Below, piece after piece: positions 1-8,146 of a DNA stretch of 64,000 nt. A program made the translations under genes and the position numbers. Source of the stretch: Pusillibacter faecalis (GTDB lineage Bacteria > Bacillota > Clostridia > Oscillospirales > Oscillospiraceae); NCBI RefSeq assembly GCF_018408705.1, contig NZ_AP023420.1, positions 2,542,001 through 2,606,000 of the forward strand. The letters run 5' to 3'. The notes under the pieces were generated by a model that had not been told where the DNA came from, searched no databases, and saw only the letters and a program-made list of their open reading frames with translations. The first letter of the stretch is position 1, and each line of letters opens with the position of its first letter.

Positions 1-563
1 ACCTCGGCGGCTTCGGGGTCAACCAACCATTGGTCTCTGGCTTCGTTCCAAAGATAGCCGTAAATGACCGTGCCTGTGAGGTGCTTGCCGGACTTGCCTT
101 TGGACTGGAAAGTGGAACGGATTTTACGGCTGGTGTCTCTGGCGTAGTATTCGTTCATAATGTTGCGGAAAGGGGTAAAATCATCGTCCCCTCTGGCACT
201 GTCCACGCCGTCATTGATGGCGATAAGGCGAACGCCACGCTGACGCAGGATTTCCATAATCTGACCGACTTTCAGATAGTCACGACCCATGCGGCTCATG
301 TCCTTGATGCACAAATACTCCACATTCCCGGCTTCCACTTCTTTCATCATTGCTAAAAATCCGGGACGGTCAAAGCAAGTACCACTAATGCCATCGTCCG
401 TGAAATGGACAATGTTTGTAAAGCCCTGCCGTGCGGCGAACTCCTCCAACATTGCCTTTTGATTGGATATGGAATTGCTCTCACGCTGTTGGTCATCATC
501 TTTGCCAAAGTCATCACGGCTCAGTCGTTCGTACAGAGCTGTGATTTTCTCATTTTTTCTCAT
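1..563 (-). CDS. Large serine recombinase, N-terminal part (runs off the window)
   Basis: Site-specific recombinase of the TnpX-like large serine family, expected to excise and insert element A. About 187 residues are visible. The catalytic serine is in YERLSRDD near residue 15, followed by DDGISGTCFDRPGF and the DMSRMGRDYLKVGQ helix typical of the resolvase fold. The ATG at 563 follows AGGAGCGCAAGTT. It is a close homologue of the recombinase at 53,174-55,054. The upstream frame is open all the way back to the virD4 start at 1,601, so a virD4-recombinase fusion could also be made. The 3' end is outside the window. Confidence 0.93.
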   Translation of the reverse strand, partial: MRKNEKITALYERLSRDDFGKDDDQQRESNSISNQKAMLEEFAARQGFTNIVHFTDDGISGTCFDRPGFLAMMKEVEAGNVEYLCIKDMSRMGRDYLKVGQIMEILRQRGVRLIAINDGVDSARGDDDFTPFRNIMNEYYARDTSRKIRSTFQSKGKSGKHLTGTVIYGYLWNEARDQWLVDPEAAE

Positions 564-651
564 AACTTGCGCTCCTTTCTTCGGTTTTAGGTTGTGTGTT
601 CTAAGAGACTTCCCAACCGCTTGATTAAGAAGTCTTTTAGAGCATACAACA
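1..651. mobile_element. Element A: serine-recombinase element inserted in ICE1 virD4 (partial)
   Basis: The virD4 reading frame departs from the family sequence directly after the Ser-Gly codons at 651-656 and continues into recombinase-flanking DNA. The junction matches the one in ICE2 at 55,146 (shared TATGCTCTAA and CTTCTTAATCA blocks on the minus strand), so a sister of element B sits here. The rest of the element lies left of the window. Confidence 0.75.
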
Positions 652-1601
652 CCGCTGCTGAGCTTGTATTTTTTATACTGCTTCACCGCAAAGCAATTCG
701 GCTTGCGTTGTTCCAGCCCCTTGAACATATAGTCCACGGCGTTGAGAAAGTCCTCGTCATCCTCCTTGACCTCCATGCCGGAGATCATGTCCACCAGCGT
801 ATTCATGTTGCGATCCTCCTCGGCTCCCTCAAAAATGATGTAGCCCAGCAGAGCGCAGTACAAAAGCGTTTCCGCCTTTGTCCAGAACGGATCGCCCTCC
901 TTACCCTCGCCCTTGGTGTTGGAAATGAGGGCGTTGACAAACTTCAGAATGTCCGCCTCGGTCTTGATATACGCCAGCGGGTTATAGTGCATGGATTTTG
1001 AAAAATCAATGCTGTTGAACACCTTAATTTTGTAGACCCGCTTTTGCAAAAACGAGCCGACCTGCCCCAGCACACCGCCCTTGGGGTCTACCACCACATA
1101 GGAAGAATGTGCTTGCAGGAGTTGGGGCGTGAGCCAAAAGCGGGTCTTGCCGGAGCCGGACGAGCCGATGCCGCAGAAATTGAGGTTGCGGGCGTTGGCG
1201 GGATTTTTCGGACGGGTGTTCATGGTGAGCCGTTCTGTGGCGGTCAAGATCATATTGTTTTCAAACTTGGGATCGACAAAAGGGCGTATATCTTTTTCAG
1301 ATCCCCAACGGGCTGAACCGTACTCTTCATCACGCCGGTATTTCTTGGCGTCCTTGCTTTTGAAGTAGATCAGCAGGCGGAACGTCGCCGCACCCACAAT
1401 GCCCACCAGCCAGTCAAAGGGAGCAAGGCCGGGGGCGAAGTTGGCAAAAGCCGCTCCGACAGTCTGACCCAGCCCGATGAATTTATGTGCGAAATCGCTG
1501 CCCACCGCCAGACGGTAGGCCGTCCCCAGCTTGAGGAACACCCAGCCGATGAACACATAGGGAATGTTTGGCAGCACATATTTACGGAGCTTATCTGTCA
1601 T
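564..1601 (-). pseudogene. virD4: VirD4/TraG-type coupling protein, N-terminal fragment cut by element A
   Basis: Type IV coupling proteins are membrane ATPases that bring relaxase-DNA to the secretion channel. The fragment has two N-terminal membrane segments, then the Walker A motif GSSGSGKTRF and the VVVDPKGG strand, and follows the family to KYKLSSG. From about 652 the sequence is element A DNA. The frame stays open through this junction and joins the recombinase ATG 346 codons downstream without a stop. The C-terminal half, with Walker B and the all-alpha domain, is not in this part of the window. Coupling activity should be lost unless the element excises. Confidence 0.88.
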
Positions 1602-2064
1602 GCGACACCTCCTTGATGTGCTCCTTGGGCGGCTTTTCCTTGGCAAGCTGCTGTTCCGCCTGCTTCATCTGTTCGGGGATCGTGGGCTGGCGGGACTTGG
1701 CCTTATCCAGCACCTTGCGGGAATATTCCGAAAAGCAGGCGGTCATAGCGTCCGCCTGCCCGGACTTGAAGAACAGCAGGTATTTCCCCGGTTCAGTCTG
1801 ATAAAAAGCATAGTCCACATTCCATTTCCGGGCCACCCGGTCAAAGAGCTTGGTATCCCCGGACAGTTCAAGGCTGCTGGTGGATGTGCCGTGCGCCATG
1901 AGTTTTTTCACGGTTTGCTTGCCGTGGGGCGTCTGCTTTGCCCGGTGTGCCTTGGCGATCTTGCGCCCCACCGCCCGGACAACATAGGCAAGCCCCCGGG
2001 CGGTCAGCTTTGACGCCTTCACCGATACGGCAATCGTGCGCCGGGAAATATCCTCGTCTACCAG
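1591..2064 (-). CDS. PcfB-like (DUF3801) conjugation protein
   Basis: Aligns along its length with the ICE2 protein at 56,092-56,562 (KLT, then GKQTVKKLM, then VDYAFYQTEPGKYLLFFK). PcfB-type proteins accompany VirD4 in Gram-positive conjugation systems and may present the relaxosome to it. The homologous N-terminus reads back to VDEDISRRTIAVSVK, beyond the GTG at 2,022. No ATG is in frame; the only position with good spacing from AGGAGG is CTG at 2,064. It overlaps the virD4 start by 11 bases, as in ICE2. The start is therefore uncertain but the gene is not. Confidence 0.8.
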   Translation of the reverse strand: MVDEDISRRTIAVSVKASKLTARGLAYVVRAVGRKIAKAHRAKQTPHGKQTVKKLMAHGTSTSSLELSGDTKLFDRVARKWNVDYAFYQTEPGKYLLFFKSGQADAMTACFSEYSRKVLDKAKSRQPTIPEQMKQAEQQLAKEKPPKEHIKEVSHDR

Positions 2065-2094
2065 CCGTCATCGCCTCCTCTCTGATAGAATTAT

Positions 2095-2121
2095 GACCTT
2101 GGGACAAAATGTCCCAAGGTC
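2095..2121. repeat. ICE1 intercistronic palindrome, copy 1 (after ardA)
   Basis: Perfect inverted repeat with arms GACCTTGGGAC and GTCCCAAGGTC around a 5-base A/T loop. The ardA stop codon overlaps its first bases. There is no U-tract on the minus strand, so it does not look like a classical terminator. Confidence 0.9.
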
Positions 2122-2827
2122 AGCGGTCATCATGCTCCTTTCTCGGGTGCAGGCGCTCGCCCTCTAAAGAGGAACGGTCTATGACCTCCTTGTAGGCCGC
2201 CATCTGCTCCCGGATATTCAACTTGGGGTACGCAAAAATACGGTGTTCGGCGGGAATGTCCTCGATCCCGTGGTACACCTCCTTGAAATCGCCGCTGCGG
2301 GTCAGATAGCCCGTGGGGGCAAAGTGGCCGCCCTCGTTGATCCGCATGTCCCGCCCATAGGCTTCAAAATCGAAGTAGGGCAGCACATTGTCCGGCACAT
2401 CCAGTAGTTCCATGTCCTCCACATAGATGCGCCCCAGCGTTTCATCGTCGGTCACGCCGGGGTGCAGGGAATAGCAGTCCAGATTGTGAACGAGGTTGAT
2501 GATGTCCGCCACGCTGGAAGTATGGTCGCCCTTGTTGAGCGCAGCCTCCAGCGTTTCGATCTCGTCGCTGTCCAGCTCGGAAATGAGATGCGCCAGATGG
2601 TTCAGCTCGTCCAAGTTTTCATACTCGGTGAGATAATCGTATAAGCCCATCACATCGCCGTCAAAGGCGGTGATGAAAAATTCCTCATACCGCACACCGT
2701 CCACGCCGATGTTCTTTAGAAGCGATTGCACCTCCTCCGTGGTAGCCGGAAATTTCAGCGTTTCGCCCACAAGCTGCCCCTCGGCGTATTTGCCGAGGTT
2801 GGTGATGTAGGCTTCAAATACCGTCAT
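2120..2827 (-). CDS. ardA: ArdA-family antirestriction protein
   Basis: ArdA proteins are acidic DNA mimics that inhibit type I restriction enzymes and protect incoming conjugative DNA. The sequence shows the family opening FEAYITNLGKYAEG, the segment FDGDVMGLYDYLTEYENLDELN and a strongly acidic composition. The ATG at 2,827 follows AGGAGGTGCAA and overlaps the end of the methyltransferase by 14 bases, so the two are translationally coupled. The C-terminus extends past the core in a short charged tail. The ICE2 copy is at 57,718-58,431. Confidence 0.9.
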   Translation of the reverse strand: MTVFEAYITNLGKYAEGQLVGETLKFPATTEEVQSLLKNIGVDGVRYEEFFITAFDGDVMGLYDYLTEYENLDELNHLAHLISELDSDEIETLEAALNKGDHTSSVADIINLVHNLDCYSLHPGVTDDETLGRIYVEDMELLDVPDNVLPYFDFEAYGRDMRINEGGHFAPTGYLTRSGDFKEVYHGIEDIPAEHRIFAYPKLNIREQMAAYKEVIDRSSLEGERLHPRKEHDDR

Positions 2828-3899
2828 TTGCACCTCCTTTTGTCAGCGCCTCCGCAATCCCCGCCATGATGTACTCGGCACAGGGCAGCGCGATGGCGTT
2901 TCCCAACGCCCGGTAACGGTGGGAGGATAGGATTTCCTCGCCGTCCGCACCGTACCTTGTCCAGCCCTCCGGCAGCCCCATCAGCCGCTCACATTCCGTT
3001 TCCGTGGGAAAGCGGACGCAGCCCCCGGCGGGATCGTCCTCATACCAAAAGGCAAAGGGCGAAATGCCGCCCGCTAACAGAGTGGGAAAAGGGTCAGTTG
3101 GCAGTCCGAAGCTGTTTCGGAACGCTGTTTCCGTCCGCTCCTTGGCGGATGCCCGCATACGAAAGCATTGAAAGGGTTGGGTGACTGGTATGCGCCGCCC
3201 TGCTTCAATAAAAGAGCCTCGATCTCCGCAGGCGGCGGGCAGCCCGCGACCTCCGCCAAGTGCAGGAAGTGACTGCATTGTGCGGGGCTTAAAAAGTATT
3301 TCGTGGGAACGCCGTCCTCCAAAGTCTGCCACAAGAAAGATGCGCTGCCGTCGTGCCAGCCGGGGGCTTGCCCAATGCTGGGCGTCCATGAGCCGCCAGC
3401 AGAGGTCAGGCGTTCGCCCTCGCACCATTCCGGCTCCTGCCCATCTTCCAGAAGCAGGCATTGGAACATCGGTGTCTGTGAAAGCGGATAGGACGGCTCT
3501 AAAATCCATCCTGTTATTTGATGAAAACGCTCCCATGACATTTTCCCAAACAGCGATTGCTGGAAATAGACCATTTGTCGCCTCCCTCATTTCACGGATA
3601 ATGCGGATGGCTTGAAAAAACAGACTGGATTTTTCTCCCGCAAGTCCCTTGCGGTTGCCGATCTGCGAGAGATTTTGACACGGTGAGCCAAAGGTGATGA
3701 TATGGACGGGCGGGAGTTCCCGCCCGTCCAGCTTTGTCACATCCCCCAAATGCGCCATATCGGGAAAGTGGCGCTTGGTGATGGAGATAGGGGCTTTTTC
3801 GATCTCGCTTGCCCATATCGGCTCAATGCCGCAGCGCACCGCCGCCAGCGGGAATACGCCGATCCCGTCGAACAGGCTCCCCAGCCGGAGCGCTGTCAT
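2814..3899 (-). CDS. DNA (cytosine-5) methyltransferase
   Basis: Shows C5-methyltransferase motifs in order: I (LFDGIGVFPLAA), IV with the catalytic cysteine (GSPCQNLS), VI (WENV), VIII (RRQRIFLVAD) and X (ALGNAIALPCAEY). At 361 residues it is a complete small enzyme. No restriction endonuclease lies beside it, so it is probably an orphan methylase that protects transferred DNA alongside ArdA. The ATG at 3,899 follows the DUF4406 stop by one base. Target specificity cannot be read from the sequence. A homologue in the same order is at 58,436-59,521. Confidence 0.93.
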   Translation of the reverse strand: MTALRLGSLFDGIGVFPLAAVRCGIEPIWASEIEKAPISITKRHFPDMAHLGDVTKLDGRELPPVHIITFGSPCQNLSQIGNRKGLAGEKSSLFFQAIRIIREMREATNGLFPAIAVWENVMGAFSSNNRMDFRAVLSAFTDTDVPMPASGRWAGAGMVRGRTPDLCWRLMDAQHWASPRLARRQRIFLVADFGGRRSHEILFKPRTMQSLPALGGGRGLPAACGDRGSFIEAGRRIPVTQPFQCFRMRASAKERTETAFRNSFGLPTDPFPTLLAGGISPFAFWYEDDPAGGCVRFPTETECERLMGLPEGWTRYGADGEEILSSHRYRALGNAIALPCAEYIMAGIAEALTKGGANDGI

Positions 3900-3900
3900 C

Positions 3901-4242
3901 TTATCTGCGCCCCTGTCCCTTGACGGTCAATATGCCCTCAAGGGTGGTGGCGGTGATCCCGAGCCTCTGGGCAACGGCGATGTCATTTTTCATGGCCTCG
4001 GTGACAGTATGACCGCACACCACCAGCACATGAGAACGGCGGAGCAGGTCGCGCCCCATGTCGATGCCGCTCTTATGTTCCTCTGGAACGGCGTCATTGA
4101 GGAAAAGGGGCTGATAGAGCGTCGGGCAGATAGGCGAAAAGCCCGCCTCATACACCGTGCGGCAATACTGCGCCGCCAGTTTCGTGTTTTCGTGGTCGCT
4201 GCTTACGCCTGCGGCGGTAATATACGCGAGGGGTCGTTTCAT
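3901..4242 (-). CDS. DUF4406-like (deoxyribosyltransferase-like fold) protein
   Basis: Starts at the ATG behind GGAGGTTTTTACA and reads MKRPLAYITAAG, with the later segments YEAGFSPICPTLYQPLFLND and RRSHVLVVCG. This pattern resembles DUF4406 proteins, which are related to nucleoside 2-deoxyribosyltransferases. Role in conjugation unknown; a function in nucleotide metabolism or DNA modification is only a guess. It sits between parB and the methyltransferase in both ICEs, so it is part of the core module rather than cargo. Confidence 0.7.
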   Translation of the reverse strand: MKRPLAYITAAGVSSDHENTKLAAQYCRTVYEAGFSPICPTLYQPLFLNDAVPEEHKSGIDMGRDLLRRSHVLVVCGHTVTEAMKNDIAVAQRLGITATTLEGILTVKGQGRR

Positions 4243-4270
4243 TGTAAAAACCTCCAATTCATAAACGAAA

Positions 4271-4297
4271 GACCTCGGGACAAAAAGTCCCAAGGTC
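4271..4297. repeat. ICE1 intercistronic palindrome, copy 2 (after parB)
   Basis: Inverted repeat with arms GACCTCGGGAC and GTCCCAAGGTC (one G-U type mismatch) around AAAAA. The parB TGA stop is inside the repeat edge, as for the ardA copy. Confidence 0.9.
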
Positions 4298-5762
4298 ACT
4301 TTTCAAGATCCGTTTTCTTTTCGGGCTTGCCCAGCTCGGGCGGCTGCTTGGCCTTCCAGTCATCCAGCAGGGAAATGATCTTGTCTTTCATTTCCCTCGG
4401 GGACTTGTCCTTGCCGAAATACTTTTCCAGTTCCGCACTATTGATGATCACCTTGTCTACCTCCTTTTTCTCCTGTGACAGAATACCGTCGATCACATCA
4501 CCGTTGAGCTTGCCGTCCTTGTCCAGCTCCCGCATTTTCTGTGCCTGCGACAGCGAGGGCGAGGACTGCTGCCCCTCGATGGATACGGCGATATATTTCT
4601 GATGCTTCGGACGGATGAATGAGATCTCTACCGCCGGGGTAAATGCCAGCTTTTTCTCGTCTACCATTGCCTGCAAGTCCGGCACAAGCTCGGTCAGACG
4701 GATATACCGCTGTACCTGCTTGTAGTTCATGCCGTTGCGATCTCCCACGACCTGCGTGGAGCGTTTTCCGGCGTCTTTGTCCTCTTCGCCGGGTCGAGAG
4801 CCTTGGTGCTTGATGGCCTCCACCTGCATTTTGAGCGACTGCGCCTTTTCCGTGGGCAAAATACGCTCACGGTGGCGGAGGTTGTCATCCGTCATAGCGA
4901 GGATGGCTTCATCGTCCGTCATGCTGCGGACGATACACGGCATATTCGCAAATCCAGCAAGCTCGCTTGCCCGCTGGCGGCGGTGGCCTGCGATGATCTC
5001 ATAGCCGCCATCCTCACGGGGACGCACCAGCGCAGGCTGATTGACACCTGCCGCCTTGACCGACTCCACAAGCCCCTGCATCTCCGCATCGTCCCGGACA
5101 CCAAAGGGATGATTTTTGAACGGGTGCAGATCAGACAGGTTGAGATAAACGATCTCCTCTTTTTTAGCACGGGTGGCGTCACGGGACGCAGACGGCTCCG
5201 GCGTGACCTCCGCACCAGTGGGAGCACCGCCCTTATCCACGGCAGGCTTCTCCGGGGCGGGCTTGCTTTGGGACTTTTTGTCCCGAGGTTTGGACGGCTT
5301 TGCCTTATCGGGAGCGGCCTTGCCATCCTTGGGCGGACGCCCCTTGCCGGATTTGGCAGCCTTGTCCTTTTCCGTGGGTGGCCTCTGCTTGGCTGCCTTT
5401 TTCTCCTCCTTGGCCGCCTCGTCACGGGCGGCGGCAAAATCTACCACCTCGCCGGAATGTGCCGGGACGGGATCGTCCTTGCCGGGAGTAGGCGGCTGCC
5501 CCTGTTCCTTTTCAGCCTTGGGGGTATCGGGAGCGGCAGGCTCATCCATCTCGGCGTGGATAACAGCGTCAGCGGGGTCAGGCACGGCCTCGCCCATTTC
5601 AAAGAGCGCCGCCTGCCCCTCATGTTCCAGCATGACCTCCTCTGCGTCGGTCAGCGCAGGCTCGGGAGCGGGCGGCTCCAGCACGGCGGCATTTTCCACC
5701 GTAGGAGCGGGAGCCTCGGCGGGCGGAGCTGCCTCGGGAATGTTTTTCTTATCATCTGCCAT
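4296..5762 (-). CDS. ParB/Noc-like DNA-binding protein, first gene of the ICE1 transfer operon
   Basis: Residues of about the first 180 are Pro/Glu/Lys/Ala-rich and probably disordered. A ParB nuclease-like N-domain follows (LSDLHPFKNHPF, then GGYEIIAGHRRQRASELAG), then the helix-turn-helix region (GMNYKQVQRYIRL). It probably binds DNA and could act in maintenance, transfer or regulation. The start is the ATG at 5,762 behind AAGGAGGTTTGCAA. A frame-open extension begins at TTG 5,816 and crosses the upstream terminator. One ICE1 palindrome lies inside the disordered region (5,267-5,289) and encodes PRDKKSQ. The ICE2 homologue is at 60,172-61,545. Confidence 0.85.
   Translation of the reverse strand: MADDKKNIPEAAPPAEAPAPTVENAAVLEPPAPEPALTDAEEVMLEHEGQAALFEMGEAVPDPADAVIHAEMDEPAAPDTPKAEKEQGQPPTPGKDDPVPAHSGEVVDFAAARDEAAKEEKKAAKQRPPTEKDKAAKSGKGRPPKDGKAAPDKAKPSKPRDKKSQSKPAPEKPAVDKGGAPTGAEVTPEPSASRDATRAKKEEIVYLNLSDLHPFKNHPFGVRDDAEMQGLVESVKAAGVNQPALVRPREDGGYEIIAGHRRQRASELAGFANMPCIVRSMTDDEAILAMTDDNLRHRERILPTEKAQSLKMQVEAIKHQGSRPGEEDKDAGKRSTQVVGDRNGMNYKQVQRYIRLTELVPDLQAMVDEKKLAFTPAVEISFIRPKHQKYIAVSIEGQQSSPSLSQAQKMRELDKDGKLNGDVIDGILSQEKKEVDKVIINSAELEKYFGKDKSPREMKDKIISLLDDWKAKQPPELGKPEKKTDLEK
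5267..5289. repeat. ICE1 palindrome inside parB coding sequence
   Basis: GGGAC-TTTTT-GTCCC with flanking extensions, on the plus strand, lies within the low-complexity N-terminal part of the parB-like gene. It reads through in frame as Arg-Asp-Lys-Lys-Ser. It is the same core as the two intercistronic ICE1 copies. Confidence 0.85.
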
Positions 5763-5786
5763 TTGCAAACCTCCTTTTGTGGCATG

Positions 5787-5840
5787 AAAAAAGCCAGTCC
5801 GCAGACTGGCCAGCAACGGGAAACCTCCTTTCAGAAAGGT
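5787..5840 (-). promoter_or_regulatory. Attenuator-like leader upstream of ICE1 parB
   Basis: On the minus strand a ribosome-binding site GAAAGGAGG (about 5,825-5,833) precedes an intrinsic terminator: stem GCCAGTC/GACTGGC at 5,793-5,810 followed by six U. The parB ribosome-binding site comes next. A short frame starting at TTG 5,816 (MLASLRTGFFHA) runs through the hairpin in frame into parB. This arrangement suggests attenuation, or antitermination, at the head of the transfer operon. The function is inferred. Confidence 0.7.
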
Positions 5841-5963
5841 GTATATTACATTACCGCCCGTTGTCCTATTGAACGGTATTATTATTGTAGAAAATACTAG
5901 AATTTGATGCTATAATTAATGTGTTCTATGATTAGTTTTCGGAAGAAATAGAGGACTGTTGGT

Positions 5964-7472
5964 ATGCCAAACTACAAAGAGAAAATAGCTGAATTTGAGA
6001 ACAATTTTTCTACTGTCATAGATAAATCCGTTAGAGACTTGTCTATGGCCTTTGACAATTTATACCTCGACAAGAATGCTAAGGAAATTCCGCCCACTAT
6101 CAAGTTAGCGGAAGCCTTGCTGTCTGGCGAGCATAATATATCGACCAAAATGCAGATTCATTATGACATTGCGAATGCATATCACGATCTCCGCATGATT
6201 GAAGGAGTATATAGCGAGCGTTACCTTGAAAAAGAATTATACCATTTGCGCTGCGCCTTAGATATGTATGAAACCAATTATTATGATGCAGACAGCGACA
6301 GTGCTGAAGTAAAAGTAGCTCAGTATATTGCCATGCGGTCATACACAAATCTCGGAAACGCTTATCGAGCATTAGGTCGCCATATTGTGGCAATAGACTG
6401 TTTTCAAGACGCTTTGCTGATTAGCAATGATTTTGCGATGGCAAGTCTCAATCTATCGTTTTTGCTGTTTAGGTGTGCACCGTTGCAAATCAAACGTTAT
6501 GAGCAGAGCTACTATCATCATGCCTGCTATTACTATTATAAGCAAACAGAACGTTGCAAGATAAACCTAGAAGATCAAGATTATTTGGAAGGTTTGAAAT
6601 CCAATATTTCTTTGTTCGATTCTGCATATGTTGAGAACTATTTGAACAAACCACTAGAACTTCCACTATTTGAAGTAGACAACCAAGATGAAGCCGATTA
6701 TCGAAACTATTTGCTTTTATTCCGGCTTTTCTTAGACCCGTGTTTGGAAATATTATCTGATCACTGCTTTGCAGTTGATAGCATCAATCTTCCCTTTGAA
6801 GCGCCATATAGTGACAGAGAAAAAGAATTCATTGGCCTGTTTAACCAAATCAAGCAAGAATATAATTGGGCCAGACTCTTATGGTATAAGACATCAACGG
6901 AAGAAGCAAACGAGCATTATTCGGATCGGGAATTGGATTTAGTTGATACGGGGGATTCTTCAGATCATTCTTTAAGAGAAAGTATGTTACGAACTGCCTT
7001 TAAGGCAGCATACTCTCTATTTGATAGGATTGGATTTTTCATCAACCAGTATTTTGAAGTGGGGCTTACAGATACAAAAGTAAGTTTCAAAAATATATGG
7101 AAAGAACAGCTGATTGATGGAAATGGACAAGTGTATTTCACAATTCCCAAGCCTATCATGAATACTCATTCGGATAACCCTCTGGTTAAAGCAATGTATT
7201 GGCTCCAAAAAGATTTCTACGAAAGAAAAGAAATTAATGTTACTACCCCTCACGCAGAACGAATCTTCCAGATGAGAAACGACATAGAGCATAATTGTCT
7301 ACGCACTGGAACGCAATCGCATAATACATCTTTTACAAAATATACTACCGAGGGAAAAATTGAAAATAATACATTCCGTCTCTTAAAGTTGGCAAGGGAG
7401 TTGATAATATACCTTTGCCTTGCAGTAAATTTTGATAGAGAAAAAGATAAAAGAGCATCCATGGAGGAGTAA
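5964..7472 (+). CDS. TPR protein with C-terminal HEPN domain (LA2681-like), putative defence effector
   Basis: 502 residues, AT-rich, on the opposite strand to the transfer operon. The N-terminal half has tetratricopeptide-like repeats (YTNLGNAYRALGRHIVAIDC at about 130-150, and neighbouring helices). The C-terminal third looks like a HEPN domain with R438-N-D-I-E-H443, the R-x4-H motif of HEPN ribonucleases. By family knowledge it may be an RNase toxin triggered through its TPR sensor. It is two bases from the next gene, an Mrr-like nuclease, so they form an operon. A TATAAT at 5,911-5,916 could be the -10. No signal peptide or membrane segment is seen. Confidence 0.75.
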   Translation: MPNYKEKIAEFENNFSTVIDKSVRDLSMAFDNLYLDKNAKEIPPTIKLAEALLSGEHNISTKMQIHYDIANAYHDLRMIEGVYSERYLEKELYHLRCALDMYETNYYDADSDSAEVKVAQYIAMRSYTNLGNAYRALGRHIVAIDCFQDALLISNDFAMASLNLSFLLFRCAPLQIKRYEQSYYHHACYYYYKQTERCKINLEDQDYLEGLKSNISLFDSAYVENYLNKPLELPLFEVDNQDEADYRNYLLLFRLFLDPCLEILSDHCFAVDSINLPFEAPYSDREKEFIGLFNQIKQEYNWARLLWYKTSTEEANEHYSDRELDLVDTGDSSDHSLRESMLRTAFKAAYSLFDRIGFFINQYFEVGLTDTKVSFKNIWKEQLIDGNGQVYFTIPKPIMNTHSDNPLVKAMYWLQKDFYERKEINVTTPHAERIFQMRNDIEHNCLRTGTQSHNTSFTKYTTEGKIENNTFRLLKLARELIIYLCLAVNFDREKDKRASMEE

Positions 7473-7474
7473 TA

Positions 7475-8086
7475 ATGGGGGCAATCAATCCTTATCGAGA
7501 ATTCGTTGCGAGTATATCCCCAACGGAATTTGAAGAACTTTGCTTGGAAATATTGAAGGGCTATGCAGAAGCTGAGCATTTATCAGACTTCTCGATCCAG
7601 CATAATGTATCTATTCCTGCTGATGATGGTACATACCAAATAGATGTCTATGCAAGGTTTATTGCCATGGGCGTTGAGTTCAAAGTCATAGCAGAGTGCA
7701 AGAGATACTCTTCTCCCGTTTCTCGTGAGAAAGTTGCTGTGTTAGCCGATAAAGTAAAAAGCCTTGGTGCACATAAAGGAATTATGATCTCCACCTGTGG
7801 CTTTCAAAGTGGAGCGTATGAATACGCCAAGAAACATGGAATAGCACTTTTGCAAGTCATTAATAGAAATGTAATGCACATTATGAATGCCGCCACTCCA
7901 GAAACAGAAGAACAGAAGCAAAAACTCCACCTTATGTTGGACTGGTATAATCGAATGCCAAAATACTACGCCAAAGAGTATGCAACAATGGATTTTCCGG
8001 ACAAAACAATTTATCCTTCTCCCAAAATGCTGGAAGCGATAAGGCGGGAATTTGTTTTAGCGCATAAAGATATACTACCAAGGTAA
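7475..8086 (+). CDS. Mrr-like PD-(D/E)xK restriction endonuclease
   Basis: 203 residues. The N-terminal SPTEFEELCLEIL and the motif pair D57 (in QIDVYA) and E74-C-K76 (in AECKRY) fit the Mrr_cat fold, which cuts DNA. There is no separate DNA-binding domain, so its partner, the TPR-HEPN protein just upstream, may supply recognition. It starts two bases after the upstream stop and is probably translationally coupled. It could be a Mrr-type modification-dependent nuclease or a simple cargo nuclease. The pairing with a HEPN protein is the unusual part. Confidence 0.8.
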   Translation: MGAINPYREFVASISPTEFEELCLEILKGYAEAEHLSDFSIQHNVSIPADDGTYQIDVYARFIAMGVEFKVIAECKRYSSPVSREKVAVLADKVKSLGAHKGIMISTCGFQSGAYEYAKKHGIALLQVINRNVMHIMNAATPETEEQKQKLHLMLDWYNRMPKYYAKEYATMDFPDKTIYPSPKMLEAIRREFVLAHKDILPR

Positions 8087-8122
8087 CCCCCTTTGTATCT
8101 TACATATCGGTTAACAAATAAT

Positions 8123-8146
8123 CCTTTGGGACATTTTGTCTCAAGC
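8123..8146. repeat. Degenerate ICE1 palindrome, copy 4
   Basis: GGGAC-ATTTT-GTCTC keeps the ICE1 core with one arm mismatch. On the minus strand it directly follows the TGA of a 24-codon frame (8,141-8,215), copying the stop-then-palindrome arrangement of the other sites. Confidence 0.65.
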
